Positions 24,005 to 34,801 of a DNA stretch of 64,000 bases are shown here, piece by piece (the stretch's first letter is position 1; the number at the start of each line of letters is the position of its first letter). Origin of the DNA: Trichoderma breve (taxonomy: Eukaryota > Ascomycota > Sordariomycetes > Hypocreales > Hypocreaceae). Where the stretch lies: NCBI RefSeq assembly GCF_028502605.1, contig NC_079236.1, positions 3,224,001 to 3,288,000 on the forward strand, given 5' to 3'. Position numbers and translations under genes: made by a program. The notes beneath the pieces are model-generated. The model saw only the letters and a list, made by a program, of their open reading frames with translations. It was not told where the DNA came from and made no database searches.

Positions 24005-25492
24005 ATGTTTCTTCAAAGCGCCATCGTGGCCAAGTTGCGTGCTCTTGTGGACGACATGACTCCATCCGGCAGCCCCTCCATGCAGGCCTCATCCGGCATC
24101 AGAGAAGACACCGAGAGAGTGCCGGAGTCGCCTGAATCGACTCCGCCGACAACACAGAGGCCGAAGCTGGCAGCATCACCACCGCCGCCATCACTGCCGC
24201 CGCGACCTCGTCCAGCACGGCGCATAGGCCGAATACGCCGTCCGAAGAAGGGCTCCCTGCGTGACATCCTTCGCCAAAATGCCGGGACTTCCCTCTTCTT
24301 GCGACCCATAGGTTGGACGGACCTTCATGCTAGCCTGCTTGGTGTGCGCTTCTGTGAGCTGCCAGTCTGCGACACGCCGCGGCCCTGCACTTTGCCGGGC
24401 TCTCCGCCAACGCAAGGCCATATGCGACCGTCAAACACCATCACCAAACTGAGTGAGGCGCTGACGGAAATTCTGGTTCCCTCCTCGTCGCTACCAAAGC
24501 CAACATTCACTGCCGTCAAGGCCGTCTTGATGACTCTTTGGCCAGCAGCTTTTGCAAAACCGCAGCTATTCCCAGAACTCAACATCTATTTCGGCGACAA
24601 AGTTTATTACGACGCCGTCAGAGTGCAGGCCATGTGGAACTTTCCTCCAAATCCTTCTGCCTTGTCATCACAGAGCTCTGTCGCTACAGTGGTGACCCGA
24701 CCTGCTGAATCCTATGGATCCTCGTCATCGAACCCGACACCTCACTCTACTGCAAACTTGCCGATGTTATGCTATATAGGGAAGAATCAACTGGCGTCAA
24801 TACGTCAAAATATCTTTCGTGTGGCTGTCGGTCCCGATAACAACCCCAACATTCCTGTTCAACGATTACAGCAGCTCCGGGGGAAGCGTCTTATTCCGGC
24901 AGATGCCGACCAAGATCCGCATTTCGTTGGCATCTTTCTGGCCATGGCCCAGCGCCATTTTTACACTGCGCCGACGCAAATATTCGCAAGAGAAACGTAT
25001 TGGCCTCGAAAAGGCGACTCTCGACGCCCCGACTTTCAGGATGTCAAGATGAGGATTTTGACTCATGATACTGAGACTTGCGAATTCCTGATTTATACGG
25101 GACATGTTACGGCCAAATTCCTCGAGCGGTTTTACGACCCATCCAGCGCGCCGTGCGACGAAGATGGTAACATTGAGGGAATGGAGATTGAGTTTGCTCG
25201 GGTCCCCATCTGGCCAATCCTCGGATTACGAGAACGACTGGGCAAAGCCCTCGGAGAGGACATTGTGGGCTCTTTCGACCCAACTTATATGGAGACGTGG
25301 GAAGAAGATACCCCTGCATCACAGTCGAGACCTGCAGAATCAGATGCCAGAGTTGCCAACATCAAACGGAAGCGAGGAACTCCACCAACAATAGAAAGTT
25401 TGGAGGAAGAATCGGACGAGGATGACACCAGTATGTCTGACAAGAAGCGGTGCCTGAGCGGAGAAGGAAACCGTGTGGGCGTGGTGGTATGA
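24005..25492 (+). CDS. Conserved-looking hypothetical protein, 495 aa
   Basis: A single coding exon from the ATG at 24005, just after a predicted 5'-UTR intron. I do not recognise the family. The N-terminal 85 residues are Pro/Ser-rich and basic (PPPPSLPPRPRPARR, RRPKKG). Residues 90-430 look like a folded domain with Trp/Phe-rich segments, such as MWNFPPNP and the stretch with RHFYTAPTQIF and CEFLIYTGHVTAKFLERF. The C-terminal 70 residues are acidic with two basic clusters (KRKRG, KKR), suggesting a nuclear protein. No signal peptide or membrane helix is present. Codon use resembles the core genes. It is divergent from ARPC3. Confidence 0.75.
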   Translation: MFLQSAIVAKLRALVDDMTPSGSPSMQASSGIREDTERVPESPESTPPTTQRPKLAASPPPPSLPPRPRPARRIGRIRRPKKGSLRDILRQNAGTSLFLRPIGWTDLHASLLGVRFCELPVCDTPRPCTLPGSPPTQGHMRPSNTITKLSEALTEILVPSSSLPKPTFTAVKAVLMTLWPAAFAKPQLFPELNIYFGDKVYYDAVRVQAMWNFPPNPSALSSQSSVATVVTRPAESYGSSSSNPTPHSTANLPMLCYIGKNQLASIRQNIFRVAVGPDNNPNIPVQRLQQLRGKRLIPADADQDPHFVGIFLAMAQRHFYTAPTQIFARETYWPRKGDSRRPDFQDVKMRILTHDTETCEFLIYTGHVTAKFLERFYDPSSAPCDEDGNIEGMEIEFARVPIWPILGLRERLGKALGEDIVGSFDPTYMETWEEDTPASQSRPAESDARVANIKRKRGTPPTIESLEEESDEDDTSMSDKKRCLSGEGNRVGVVV

Positions 25493-27564
25493 GAAGAGAA
25501 GAAAAAAGAAAAAGAAAAAGGGAACACAAAGAACATGGTAAACTCTAATTGGCGACGCTTGGACGTTGCCGTCGGCGTTGGGTGGGAGGCTTTATGAAGA
25601 TGCATGATTCAACATAATGGGTAGAAAGGGAGGGGTTGTACACTAAGACAGGCTGGCGCAGGCATAAGTCAGGTCTTTCGAAACGGATTGGAGGTGTTTT
25701 ATGAGACCCTTGGTTCTCACGGATTTCAAGCTGAAAGACACATGGACTCGTCTATTTATAGCGAGACGTATAATGACAGCGCTTTTGCTCTTTTATTTCT
25801 TCTCCTTTGGTTTGTAAGATGTGCACTGATATCACGGACGAATGAACACGTCAAGTTAGGTAGGCAGCTTTAGATACTAGGTAGCATGGGCCAGATGTTA
25901 TACACGGCTTGAAACATCATGACCAATTTAATATTCCATGAATGTACCATGTCAAGATAACAATGCATTCCTTGAGACAAATTTTCATTTCTAAGCGATT
26001 CATCTTATCTCGCATGGTTGACTTATGCTCTGCGAGCATGTGAACGGCAGTTCTTGTGGAACTGAAGCGACATCGGGAGATTTGCCGGTGTAGCATCTCG
26101 GAGATTACATCGTTACGCACGACGATACGAGTATCTATGCAGCCAAGAAAGATTATCGTGATACACCATCTTCCATTACGTGAGATCTTTCCAGAAACTG
26201 ACGATATTTACGGTGAACTCTAAGCTGTCGTGTTCGTATAAGTCGCAATACTTGAGGCTCAGAGACACAAAGACATGTGACTTGTAAGGTGTAAATCTCA
26301 TACCTGATCTTGGCGCCCTGGGTCTTCTCTCTGCCGCTTCATTGTTTCCACTTACTCATCCTTCAACCCACAACTATAAGCTCACAACCCACAATACCTG
26401 TCAGCAACACGTGAATCTCGGTGATGATATCACCGAAAGCGTCAAAGACAGAGCAAGTTAGACAGCTGCTTGCAAGGATCAGATCAGCAGGGCCTGGACA
26501 CTTTCCGCTAAGCTTGGCGCCCGTGGCTTGTCGGCATCGCCTTGCAGCTGCATCTGCACGTCCCCAAGCTGCCAATGACATCTGTCGATCACGACAAAAC
26601 CCTCTAGCTTCAGTTCTGACATCCTATCCAATAGCATCGAGAGAACGTTTGACTCCGCATCTGCCATCTCGTGCCTGAGCTGACACTAACCCACTCCTCA
26701 CTAAGGAACTAGGTCTGTCACACCCAGAACGACAGACCTCGGCTCCCCAACTCCATCGATGCTTATTTCCTGCGTCTTCTAAGCTTCGTTCACCCTCTTT
26801 TTTTTCATGTGCTCCCAAATTTGCTTGAGGAGTTGTCGATGCTTTCAATAGCTCAGCGACTATGACCTAAGCTCCTAATTACCCCCTGTTAACGTCGTAC
26901 TAACACCCCGCATTATGTCTCCCCCCACGGGGAAATAGGCATAACTCGAGAGCCTCTTTGGCTCTTCTAGGCAGCTCATTAAGAGAAATTCACATAGTAC
27001 TTTGTCAAAAGGCGGGGTGAGGAAGCATCTTCACAGAATCAGAATCAGCAACTCGGCCGAAGCGGCGACTAAAACTAAACTCACTGCCGCTGTGCTTTTT
27101 TGACAAGATCCACCTGAGACGGCACGGGACCATCAGTGCGCGGCAATGGGGACACCAACGGCCCGTCTTTTTTTGTCTTAAGACAGAAATGCAGTGTAGC
27201 CCTCCCTTGTAAGTTGTATCCGAGCTGGGCTTGGCAAAATAGTCTTTTTTTCTCTTTTACGAATGAGTGGGCGACCGCTTCTTTGCAACGGTGATGAAGT
27301 TGTTGACCTTTCCCTTTTCAACACTCGAGCCGATGCATTTCGGGGCCCAGCTGGAGATGTAGTACAGAGTCCCCTCTCTGCCAAGTCGTGTAAGTTGCTG
27401 GATGGGTGGAGATGGTTTATGCGCTCATGAAGAGACTATCCGGAGAGGAGAAGGGCAGCCGGTGCTAAGAATTCTGTGAAATGTCGAGATGGCTGGTTGG
27501 GACTCGCGATGCCCCCGCTACAAGGTTTGCGGGAATGGGTGCTCGTACTCGTACACGGCTGAAG
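25493..27564. other. Intergenic region, no gene recognised
   Basis: About 2 kb. A purine-rich A/G tract directly follows the 24005-25492 gene. Short frames around 26360-26850 on both strands lack starts, splice sites or recognisable composition. The right end is the promoter of the lipase gene. Confidence 0.45.
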
Positions 27565-27572
27565 TATATAAA
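27565..27572 (+). promoter_or_regulatory. TATA box of the lipase gene
   Basis: TATATAAA stands 98 bp before the ATG and is followed by a C/T-rich leader, a normal layout for strongly regulated fungal secreted-enzyme genes. Confidence 0.7.
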
Positions 27573-27669
27573 CGATATCGACATCCCCTCACATTTATCT
27601 GCTGCCTCATCTCATCAATCAGTTCCCTCGCCCTCTCTTCCATCTCCAGCCGTTTGTTGAGTCTTCGAC

Positions 27670-29382
27670 ATGAAGCTGTCCAGAGCTCTTCCCGCCCTCT
27701 TGGGCTTCTCTTCCTTGGCTGTCGCAGCCCCAACTCCGGAGAAGGTTGAGAACACGATTGAGGCTCGATCCCCAGTCAGCGTACAGATTGCTTCTGGAAC
27801 CATTGTCGGCAGCTCTCTTGTAGGCATCGACACCTTCAATGGAATCCCTTTCGCTGACCCGCCGGTGGGCAACCTGAGGCTGGCTCCTCCCCAGAAGCTA
27901 TCCAAACCCTTGGGCACTTTCAACACTCCTCTACTTGCTCCTGCTTGCCCTCAAATGTTCGTTTCGACAGGCTCGTCAAACATCATCATCAAGCTGCTGG
28001 GGAGCTTCCTGCAGTTTCCGTTCCTGCAGCCCATCACTGGACAGGAAGATTGTCTCAACATTTCGGTTCAGCGGCCCAAGGGGACCAAGGCTGGCGACAA
28101 GCTGCCCGTTCTCTTTTGGATCTTCGGCGGAGGATTCCAGCTCGGTGCTACCGTCACATACGATGGTTCCAGCCTTCTCGCCTCTGCTATTTCTCAAGGA
28201 CAGCCCTTTATTTACGTGGCTGTCAACTACCGCGTTGCTGGGTTTGGGTTCATGCCTGGCGCCGAGATTCTCAAGAACGGCAGCGCCAACGTGGGACTCT
28301 TGGATCAGCGTATGGGTCTTCAGTGGGTGGCGGACAACATTGCGGCCTTTGGTGGTGATCCGGACAAGGTCACCATTTGGGGAGAGTCTGCTGGCGCCAT
28401 GTCCGTCTTTGACCAGATGGTGTTGTATGGAGGTAATGCCACATACAACAACAAGCCTCTGTTCCGCGGTGCCATTATGAACTCTGGAACTGCTGCGCCT
28501 GCTGAGCGCATCGATTCTCCCAAGGCTCAAGCAGTGTATAACAACGTTGTCAGCAAGGCCGGCTGCAGCGGCTCCTCGGATACTTTGGCGTGTCTTCGCA
28601 AACTCCCGTACAACACGTTCCTCAACGCTGTTAACTCGGTACCAAGCATCTTCTCTTACAACTCTCTCGGACTATCTTACCTGCCTAGACCAGATGGTGT
28701 CGTTCTCCAGGATAGCCCTGACGCTTTGTTGGAGCAAGGAAAATACCACCCAGTGCCCATGATTGTGGGCGACCAAGAAGACGAGGGTACCTTGTTTTCC
28801 GTCTTCCAGAACAACGTGACCAGCACAAGCAGTCTCGTCGGCTGGCTGTCTGAAAAAATGTTTTCCAACGCCACAAAGAATCAGCTGACGGAACTGGTCA
28901 ACACATACGACACGGCCATCTCCAGCGGCAGCCCCTTCCGCACGAGCATCTTCAACGATCTCTACCCAGGCTTCAAGCGCACGGCAGCGCTCCTCGGCGA
29001 TCTCACCTTTACTCTCACCAGGCGAATGGAGCTCACCGTCGCTTCTCAGGTCAACCCCAACGTGCCCAGCTGGTCGTATCTCTCGTCATACGACTACGGT
29101 ACTCCATTTTTGGGAACTTTCCACGCTTCGGACATTATTCAGATCTTTTACGGGATATTGCCTAATAATGCTATGAGGAGCACGCGAACGTATATTTACA
29201 ACTTTTTGTATAATCTTGATCCGAATGTTGGTGTGAAGGGATATGCCAACTGGCCCAAGTGGGCGGATAACCATCAGCTGATGTGGTTTGAGACTTCGAA
29301 TTCGCAGAGTTTGTTGGCTGATGATTTCAGAGACGATAGTTATCAGTGGATCGTCAAGAATAAGGATGTCCTGCGAGTGTAA
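27670..29382 (+). CDS. Secreted type-B carboxylesterase / lipase
   Basis: An intronless 570-aa protein with a signal peptide (about residues 1-20, cleaved after AVAA). It has the type-B carboxylesterase fold: FNGIPFADPPVGNLR near 56-70, EDCLNISV at 126-133, the oxyanion-hole GGGF at 153-156, and the nucleophile motif GESAG at 238-242 (Ser240). Glu372 in DEGT and His485 in FHASDI complete the expected Ser-Glu-His triad. The Geotrichum-type fungal lipases and cholesterol esterases belong here, so it probably hydrolyses acylglycerols or other carboxyl esters outside the cell. Length is normal for the family. A TATA box lies 98 bp upstream. No neighbouring gene suggests a specific substrate. Confidence 0.92.
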   Translation: MKLSRALPALLGFSSLAVAAPTPEKVENTIEARSPVSVQIASGTIVGSSLVGIDTFNGIPFADPPVGNLRLAPPQKLSKPLGTFNTPLLAPACPQMFVSTGSSNIIIKLLGSFLQFPFLQPITGQEDCLNISVQRPKGTKAGDKLPVLFWIFGGGFQLGATVTYDGSSLLASAISQGQPFIYVAVNYRVAGFGFMPGAEILKNGSANVGLLDQRMGLQWVADNIAAFGGDPDKVTIWGESAGAMSVFDQMVLYGGNATYNNKPLFRGAIMNSGTAAPAERIDSPKAQAVYNNVVSKAGCSGSSDTLACLRKLPYNTFLNAVNSVPSIFSYNSLGLSYLPRPDGVVLQDSPDALLEQGKYHPVPMIVGDQEDEGTLFSVFQNNVTSTSSLVGWLSEKMFSNATKNQLTELVNTYDTAISSGSPFRTSIFNDLYPGFKRTAALLGDLTFTLTRRMELTVASQVNPNVPSWSYLSSYDYGTPFLGTFHASDIIQIFYGILPNNAMRSTRTYIYNFLYNLDPNVGVKGYANWPKWADNHQLMWFETSNSQSLLADDFRDDSYQWIVKNKDVLRV

Positions 29383-29980
29383 ACGGAAAAATATGGTGAT
29401 GGATAGGTTTGGGAGTTTGGTATTCATTTGTAGATATTGGCGGTTAAATGACTCAACGGCCGAAAAAAATGACATTTTTTATGTTTGTTGGACGTAATCT
29501 CTGCATCTTCGTGTTTGAATGATCTTGAGTATTTCTGGTATCGCTGCTTTCGGAGTTTGTTAACTAATGCTTCAAGTTGACCTAGTATTCGTAGCCCCAG
29601 TCACCATTGTAACCCAAGGGAGCTATCGTCGAGATCTAATAGCTCCCACTTACTTAATGATGAATAAGATCTAGAGGTCAATAATAATAGCGACAAATAA
29701 TAGAGATACTTCATCCCACAATGATCATTACTCGTTGTATATGTACATAAAGTAGCCATCAAGATGTTGAATAGTTAAGTTAGAGTTCCTACTGGTAATG
29801 ATATTCATATAACTTTCTCGGGAAAGTGCCACTTTGGTTGCTTTATATTCATTCAGAGACTTGACAGTGAATCCGGCTTATGCAGACATCATGTATTTAA
29901 CTCCCTCGTGTCTTCCATCGTCTTCATCTATTTCCAAATATTCCGATTAATGCCGCTCGTGACTTTTCATCAATCAGCAA
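29383..29980. other. A+T-rich spacer, no gene recognised
   Basis: The 3' UTR of the lipase gene and a spacer before the accessory block. No coding signal was seen. Confidence 0.4.
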
Positions 29981-30397
29981 CTAGATAATACTGCGCATAA
30001 AACTCAGCAGACCACTCCTCTTTTTCTCCTTCTTCTTCTTCTTCTTCTTCTGCTTCTTCCCCATCTCATCACTTCTTCCCTGGCTTTCTTGCGGCTTTGC
30101 CTCCGGCCTCCTCTTCTCCCGTTGTAGCTGGTCTTCCCTTTCTTGGTGTCCTGGATACCTTTGTTGACCATAGCTCGAGGCCTTAACCGATGCGCTTCCC
30201 GCCTCTCTTTCTGAGGCTGAGCTGCTACCAGCGGGAATAGATCGTGTAGCTAACTTTGGTGGTAGTGGACCGCCATTGGCTCTCGCACGGGACTTTGGGT
30301 TTATTTTCGCCATCGCTGACGCAGGAGGGGGTAAGGGTACTCTCTCTACATACTCGGATCCGTATGTGGACCGACCGATTCTTCCAGATCCGGACAT
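29981..30397 (-). CDS. Small proline-rich basic protein, paralog 1 (138 aa)
   Basis: A single-exon frame from ATG 30397. It is one of three related small proteins in this window. Shared traits are the start context TCTTCAAATGTC, a Met-Ser N-terminus, and a motif of the type K-I-N...S-R-A-x-x-G-P-x-P-P (here KINPKSRARANGGPLPP, residues 31-47). The C-terminus has a lysine run (GKKQKKKKKKKEKKR), encoded by a (CTT)n microsatellite on the plus strand, then SGLLSFMRSII, which resembles ATRILSFLGLSWL of paralog 2. No signal peptide or known domain is present. About 75 bp upstream begins copy 1 of repeat block A, which probably holds its promoter. Function unknown. Confidence 0.5.
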   Translation of the reverse strand: MSGSGRIGRSTYGSEYVERVPLPPPASAMAKINPKSRARANGGPLPPKLATRSIPAGSSSASEREAGSASVKASSYGQQRYPGHQEREDQLQREKRRPEAKPQESQGRSDEMGKKQKKKKKKKEKKRSGLLSFMRSII

Positions 30398-30471
30398 TTG
30401 AAGAGACCCCGCGGATGTCAGAGATATTAATTAACAAGTATTACAAAGATGTGTCTTTTTTTAACAAAGAG

Positions 30472-30905
30472 TTGGAAAGACATAATGGTTCTAGGGGAAT
30501 GGCTCCTATTTAAGCCTCTTAAGCGGTCGTGTCCTATTAATGTTAATTTGCCTCTGTCTCACTTTTATCAATTAGGCTTCAGTTCAGTTGGAGCTGCGCC
30601 CTCTCCCATAGGGAGCCTTGCCTATTTCCAGTGTCACTTTGCCGTATTATTGTAAACCAATCATAGGCACAAAAGGTGACATCGGGCTTTATCGCGGAGA
30701 TTAATAGTAGGTGACGTGGTTACAATTATGGGCTTTTATTTGTTGGAGTATTGGCTGCATAGGCAACCAGCTATACACGTCATGAAAGAGGGGTGCGTTC
30801 AATTGCAGCATTATATACATGTATGTTTGCTTCGCAAAGAAGAAGCATCAAGACAGCGGTAGACAGACGGTAATTCTCCCTTTACCACTATATTTTCCAC
30901 TCTCC
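30472..30905 (+). repeat. Repeat block A, copy 1
   Basis: A diverged direct repeat of about 350-430 bp, also at 33370-33740 and 37728-38060. Shared words with copy 2 include CTCTTAAGCGGTC, CATAGGGAG, TAAACCAATCAT and TTGGCTGCATAG. Shared words with copy 3 include AGCGGTCG, CAACCA and CTATACACGTCAT. The right end (30826-30905, with GACAGACGG and CATATTTTCCACT-like words) also matches 34489-34566. It lies directly upstream of minus-strand paralog 1. Confidence 0.75.
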
Positions 30906-31059
30906 CCTTCACTATCTCCCATTTTTATATTTGATGGACGACGAATTTCGTTATTATCCTCTCTAAGTTATTCAAGCGCTTATAGTATCGCGACCCAAGT
31001 CCTAGTTATTGTTCTATTCTCCAAGCGAAGAACCGTACTTTCTGAGCTGTCCTGTTTAC

Positions 31060-32740
31060 CTATGTTGAAGTGTTTCTCTTACTCGTCATATTGGCTTTAG
31101 GGGGCCGGCCTCGTGGTCGTCCTTGTTTAGGTGGCTTTTTAGCTTTGGTGACTTTATAGGTAGTTTTAGGAGGTCGATCTCGCGCCGGAGTTGTGTCAGT
31201 TTCTTCTGCAGTTTCTTCTGCAGTTTCTTTTGCAGTTTCCTTTACAGTTTCCTTTGCGGCTTCTTTTGCAGCTTCTTTTGCAGCTTCGGAAGCTCGCGCA
31301 GCTTCACGAAGACTTCGATTGCGTCGCCGTGTTTCATTTGACATGTCCCGTCTGATAAACTCCGTAGCTGATTTAAGGCGCCACCATGCAGGCGTGGTAG
31401 AGTTGAGGTAAGCCAGTTCTTCGTCAATTAAAACGAAGTCTTTCATGTCCAAATCTGCATGAGGGTCAAGCGAGGTATTACCGCCGTCGAGGGGGTTAGA
31501 GTCAACTTTGGCCGAGTCCCCATCGGGTATATCCATGTCTGCCGTCGTAGCATTGGTTGTACGTATAGCCTCTTTGACAGGTTCTTTCGTCTTCTGGTGT
31601 CGGGCGTACCATGCTTCTAGGTGTTTCATCACGAACGGGCGATGATGATGCACCGCGAAATCCTGAATTTGGTCCACTATGCATATCAGATCAAAGGCTC
31701 GACCCCATTCTTTAACATCTCCTTCCCATATCGTCTCAACCATCTGTATTTGGGGTCGTAATTAGTAATGTTGATCAAGGCGGCAATTAGTCCAGGGCTT
31801 GAGCTTCAGACTGTTTGATAGGACCACTTACGCAGTCGTTCCGCATATTCCAGGACACGAAGACTTGCCAATACGAACCGCAGGATGTAAAAGCGAAGAG
31901 CTGGTACTTGGAGCTCTCCTCCATTTGATACTCGGCAACGTTGTCAGGATTTCGAACCAAGTCATCTAACATAGCAAGGTATGTCCGGCAAGCATGATGA
32001 ATTTGATCCTCAGCCTGGGTGGAATTTATTGCTCTTTTCTTGGCTTCATAAACTGCAAAAGGGAACAAGAGCTCAGTTTTACCCCAGACACCATCCACAA
32101 TGAGGCCACACTGGGGATCGTGCATCATGGAGAGCAAGTCTTTATCCAAAAGCCGCTTATCAGGCTGCATAGTTGTATGGTCCTCTTTGCAGTCTGGTGT
32201 ATCGCAAATGTATCCGCGTTTGAGAAAGAAATCATCATAGCTCCTTAAACCAAAGGTCGCATCTGGAATTCTTTTTTTAACAGCCCTGTTCCCAGCCTTG
32301 TCAACGTCCAAAAACTCATACGGTCTTTTATCTCTAGAGTGAGCTTCAAATTAGTATGCGACGGGTTCAGTATAAACTGGACAAGTCGAGATCACTAACA
32401 TTCGGAACCTTTCGTCATCATACAGCAAGCCAAACGCATCGTTCCAGGCGGACACTTCCCAAGAAAACTCAGAAGACGAGTAATAATGGTTGGATACTGC
32501 TCGCTTTTTCAATTTCGACGCCCTTTTGTCAAGCTCTTCTTGTTTTTCCTTGCTTAAGGTCTCTCGATATTGTGGTATATTGAGATTGGGGCAGAATTCG
32601 GCCCAAAGATTTGGCATTCCTTTGTTTCCTCCGTTTCCTCCGTTTCCTCCGAAGAGGTTTCTCATGGAAAGGGAGCCCATAGATACGATGCTACTCGAGA
32701 ACGGTTCGGGCACCAATGGCATGGCGCGCTCTCTTGGCAT
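31060..32740 (-). CDS. PD-(D/E)XK nuclease-like protein with C-terminal AT-hook
   Basis: Three exons on the minus strand: 32740-32400, 32333-31832 and 31743-31060, giving 508 aa. Donors are GTTAGT and GTAAGT, and all phases fit. The central domain has LIVDGVWGK and then FPFAVYEAKK, an Asp...Glu-x-Lys arrangement in alternating strands that fits the PD-(D/E)XK nuclease core found in many uncharacterised fungal proteins. Nearby QLFAFTSCGSYWQVFVSW would be further core strands. The C-terminus has a repetitive KEAAKEAAKET segment (12-bp DNA repeat, about 31196-31292) and an AT-hook core GRPRGRPP, implying DNA binding. Exon 1 has a GGNGGNGGN tract from a 9-bp repeat. A TATATAAA at 32943-32950 lies upstream. 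Catalytic activity is inferred only. Alternative: an inactive restriction-fold protein. Confidence 0.6.
31196..31292. repeat. 12-bp tandem repeat inside the nuclease-like gene
   Basis: About eight units of the type CAGTTTCTTCTG/CAGCTTCTTTTG, coding on the minus strand for KEAA/KETV/KETA/EET units. Length is a multiple of three, so unit number can vary without frameshift. Confidence 0.8.
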
Positions 32741-32942
32741 TTCCCTGCAAGATTGTAAGATTCTAGTTTTGGGGTATTACCACAGGTAGACTTACATATT
32801 TTAGGTCAAATAAGCAATAGAATCCTAGATTTTACTCCAAATAATACTTAAGTCTCTAAGCATTAAAGCCACGGCCTTTGGAGGTTACTAACAAATTTCT
32901 CTTCTTTCTTTCCCAAGCCGTCTAGAAAGAGAATGAAGAGGA

Positions 32943-32950
32943 TTTATATA
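32943..32950 (-). promoter_or_regulatory. TATA box of the nuclease-like gene
   Basis: TATATAAA on the minus strand, about 200 bp before the ATG at 32740. The distance leaves room for a longer leader. Confidence 0.45.
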
Positions 32951-33369
32951 GCGACCGCATAAGTAGCTAGAACTGCATATATATATGAAAGCCTATGCAT
33001 CTTGTTTTTATTCTAAGTGAGCGAAAGTGTTGGGCCTCTATAGCGGCCTGGTACTCCTCTTCTAAGCGCCGAGGTGAATTGGCAAGGCTGTTTTTGTATT
33101 GAAGCCTGTTTCAGATAATTCCAAGCCTTTGCATAGTGGGGTCACTAAACCGTGCTGCTGTCTTTATGGAGTACATTAACAACCACCGTCCCAACAACAA
33201 TCTTTATTGTTAGAGGAGACGGCTTTCTTTGTCGTCTTACTGACGTAACCTTTGGTGTTTTCAGCGTTGCTACATATTTAGGGTGTGCTAACCCGCACTC
33301 CAAGCCAGCTATATTAGATCCGTGCTCTAGATTACATGGTTCGCAACATAGGAGATTCTCGGATAGAAA

Positions 33370-33740
33370 TAGTTAGAAAGGTACAATTTTTTCTAGGGAA
33401 ACAGCTGTTAGCTAGGCCTCTTAAGCGGTCCCATCCTGCAGATGTTGGCAGTCTCTGCCTCATTTTGGTGATTGAGGCTCAGTTCAGCTGGGGCTGAGCC
33501 CTTGTGCATAGGGAGGCTTGTCCATTCTCAGTTTCACAATACCATGTTATTATAAACCAATCATTGTCTACAGAAAAGTTCCATTAGACTTCATAGTAGA
33601 GATTAGTACTAAGTGGCGTGATCGCAATGATGACTCTGGAGTTGTTACTCACTGAATTATTGGCTGCATAGTATGCAGCCGACTATAACGTCATAACAGA
33701 GCGCTGGGTTTGCAGTACTATTTTTGCTTGGCAGCAAAGA
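33370..33740 (+). repeat. Repeat block A, copy 2
   Basis: Same orientation as copy 1 and collinear over at least 300 bp (GTTAGAAAG, CTCTTAAGCGGTC, GAGGCTCAGTTCAG, CATAGGGAG, TTATAAACCAATCAT, TTGGCTGCATAG). Its distal part seems displaced to 34489-34566 by an insertion that contains minisatellite cluster c. Confidence 0.75.
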
Positions 33741-34189
33741 ACGATGATGGCTGTTAAAAAGGGTAAATGTCTGCTTCTGAAGATGACCTTAAGAGAGAAG
33801 AAGTCTTTTTATGAACCTGTCCTCGTTGAGAAACTCATAGTTGAAATACGAAAGACCGAATAAACCCTTCTTGACTAAAAATACGCCTGAAGAGAACGCA
33901 AAACACGCGCCAGATTGCGTCGGAAAAATACCTATGTAGCTTCAACGCATTTAACCAGTATATGAGATATATCAGAGCACCGAAATAAAAGCCCAAAAAC
34001 ACTCGCTATCCCCAATTCAACGCCGCATCTAGGCATTCTGCGTTTCGGCTCCCTCTCCGTTGACGTCATTAGCAAAACGAACGCGTTTGGTGCCTCGCGC
34101 AACCATGTTATCCATCTGCGTCTGGAAGGTGGAATTCAAAGATGATTCCGCGCTCTTCACGGACTTTTGACGAAGCAAGGCCCATAATG

Positions 34190-34412
34190 ATGGTAGTAGA
34201 TAGTAGAAGATACTGCCTCTAGCGATGACGTATACTAAATACTAATCGAGCACAGTTATAGTAGTAAATACTTAAAGTACCTAGTATATAGCTATAGTAG
34301 CAAATACTAGGTGAATATAGCTATAGTATCAGATACTAGATAAATATAGCTATAGTATCAGATACTAGATGGACATAGCTATAGTAGTAAGTAGTAGGGG
34401 AATATAGTTATA
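34190..34412. repeat. 29-bp minisatellite cluster c (reverse)
   Basis: Six to eight degenerate units in reverse orientation with the core ATAGCTATAGTATCAGATAC followed by TAG and a short spacer; unit length 29 bp at 34310-34390. The reverse complement matches cluster a. Confidence 0.85.
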
Positions 34413-34488
34413 AAGCTTTCCTTCACATCCAGTTCCAATGCTCCAACTTCACGCAGTCACTGATGTTGTATAGCAATTCCCTACATTT

Positions 34489-34566
34489 ACTTCGCAACGA
34501 AGGAGTAACTAAACAGTAACAGACAGACTATAAGTCTCACTTTATCGCCATATTTTCCACTGTCTC
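34489..34566 (+). repeat. Distal fragment of repeat block A
   Basis: Matches 30826-30905 at the distal end of copy 1 (CTTCGCAA...GAAG, ACAGACAGAC, TCTC..CTTTA, CATATTTTCCACT). It is probably the displaced right end of copy 2. Confidence 0.55.
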
Positions 34567-34801
34567 TTGGTTCCGCCAACAATCTTGCTCAGCGCTGCTC
34601 GCCAGACTTTGCATCACACCACGAGACTATGTTTTCTCTGAAGCCACCCCCTTTTCGTCTCTACTATCACCTTCTGGATGTTCATCAAGGCTTCTTTTCT
34701 TTTAGACGTTATAGCCTCTCTTTCTCACTTGCATCCGCGAATCATCTTGTCATTTCTCTTTTCTCCCGTTTTGCTTGTCCTTTGATGTTCAGCCGACTCC
34801 T

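Larger units (their letters stand above)
32741..34189. other. Spacer holding repeat block A copy 2; no gene recognised
   Basis: Minus-strand TATA box at 32943-32950 for the nuclease-like gene, then A+T-rich DNA, then block A copy 2. Where a proline-rich paralog would be expected to the left of copy 2 (before 33370), no start codon or matching frame survives. Confidence 0.5.

Noticed and set aside
29660..29700. Possible additional minisatellite unit near the lipase 3' side
   Set aside because: Similarity to the 29-bp core is too weak and no tandem period is visible.
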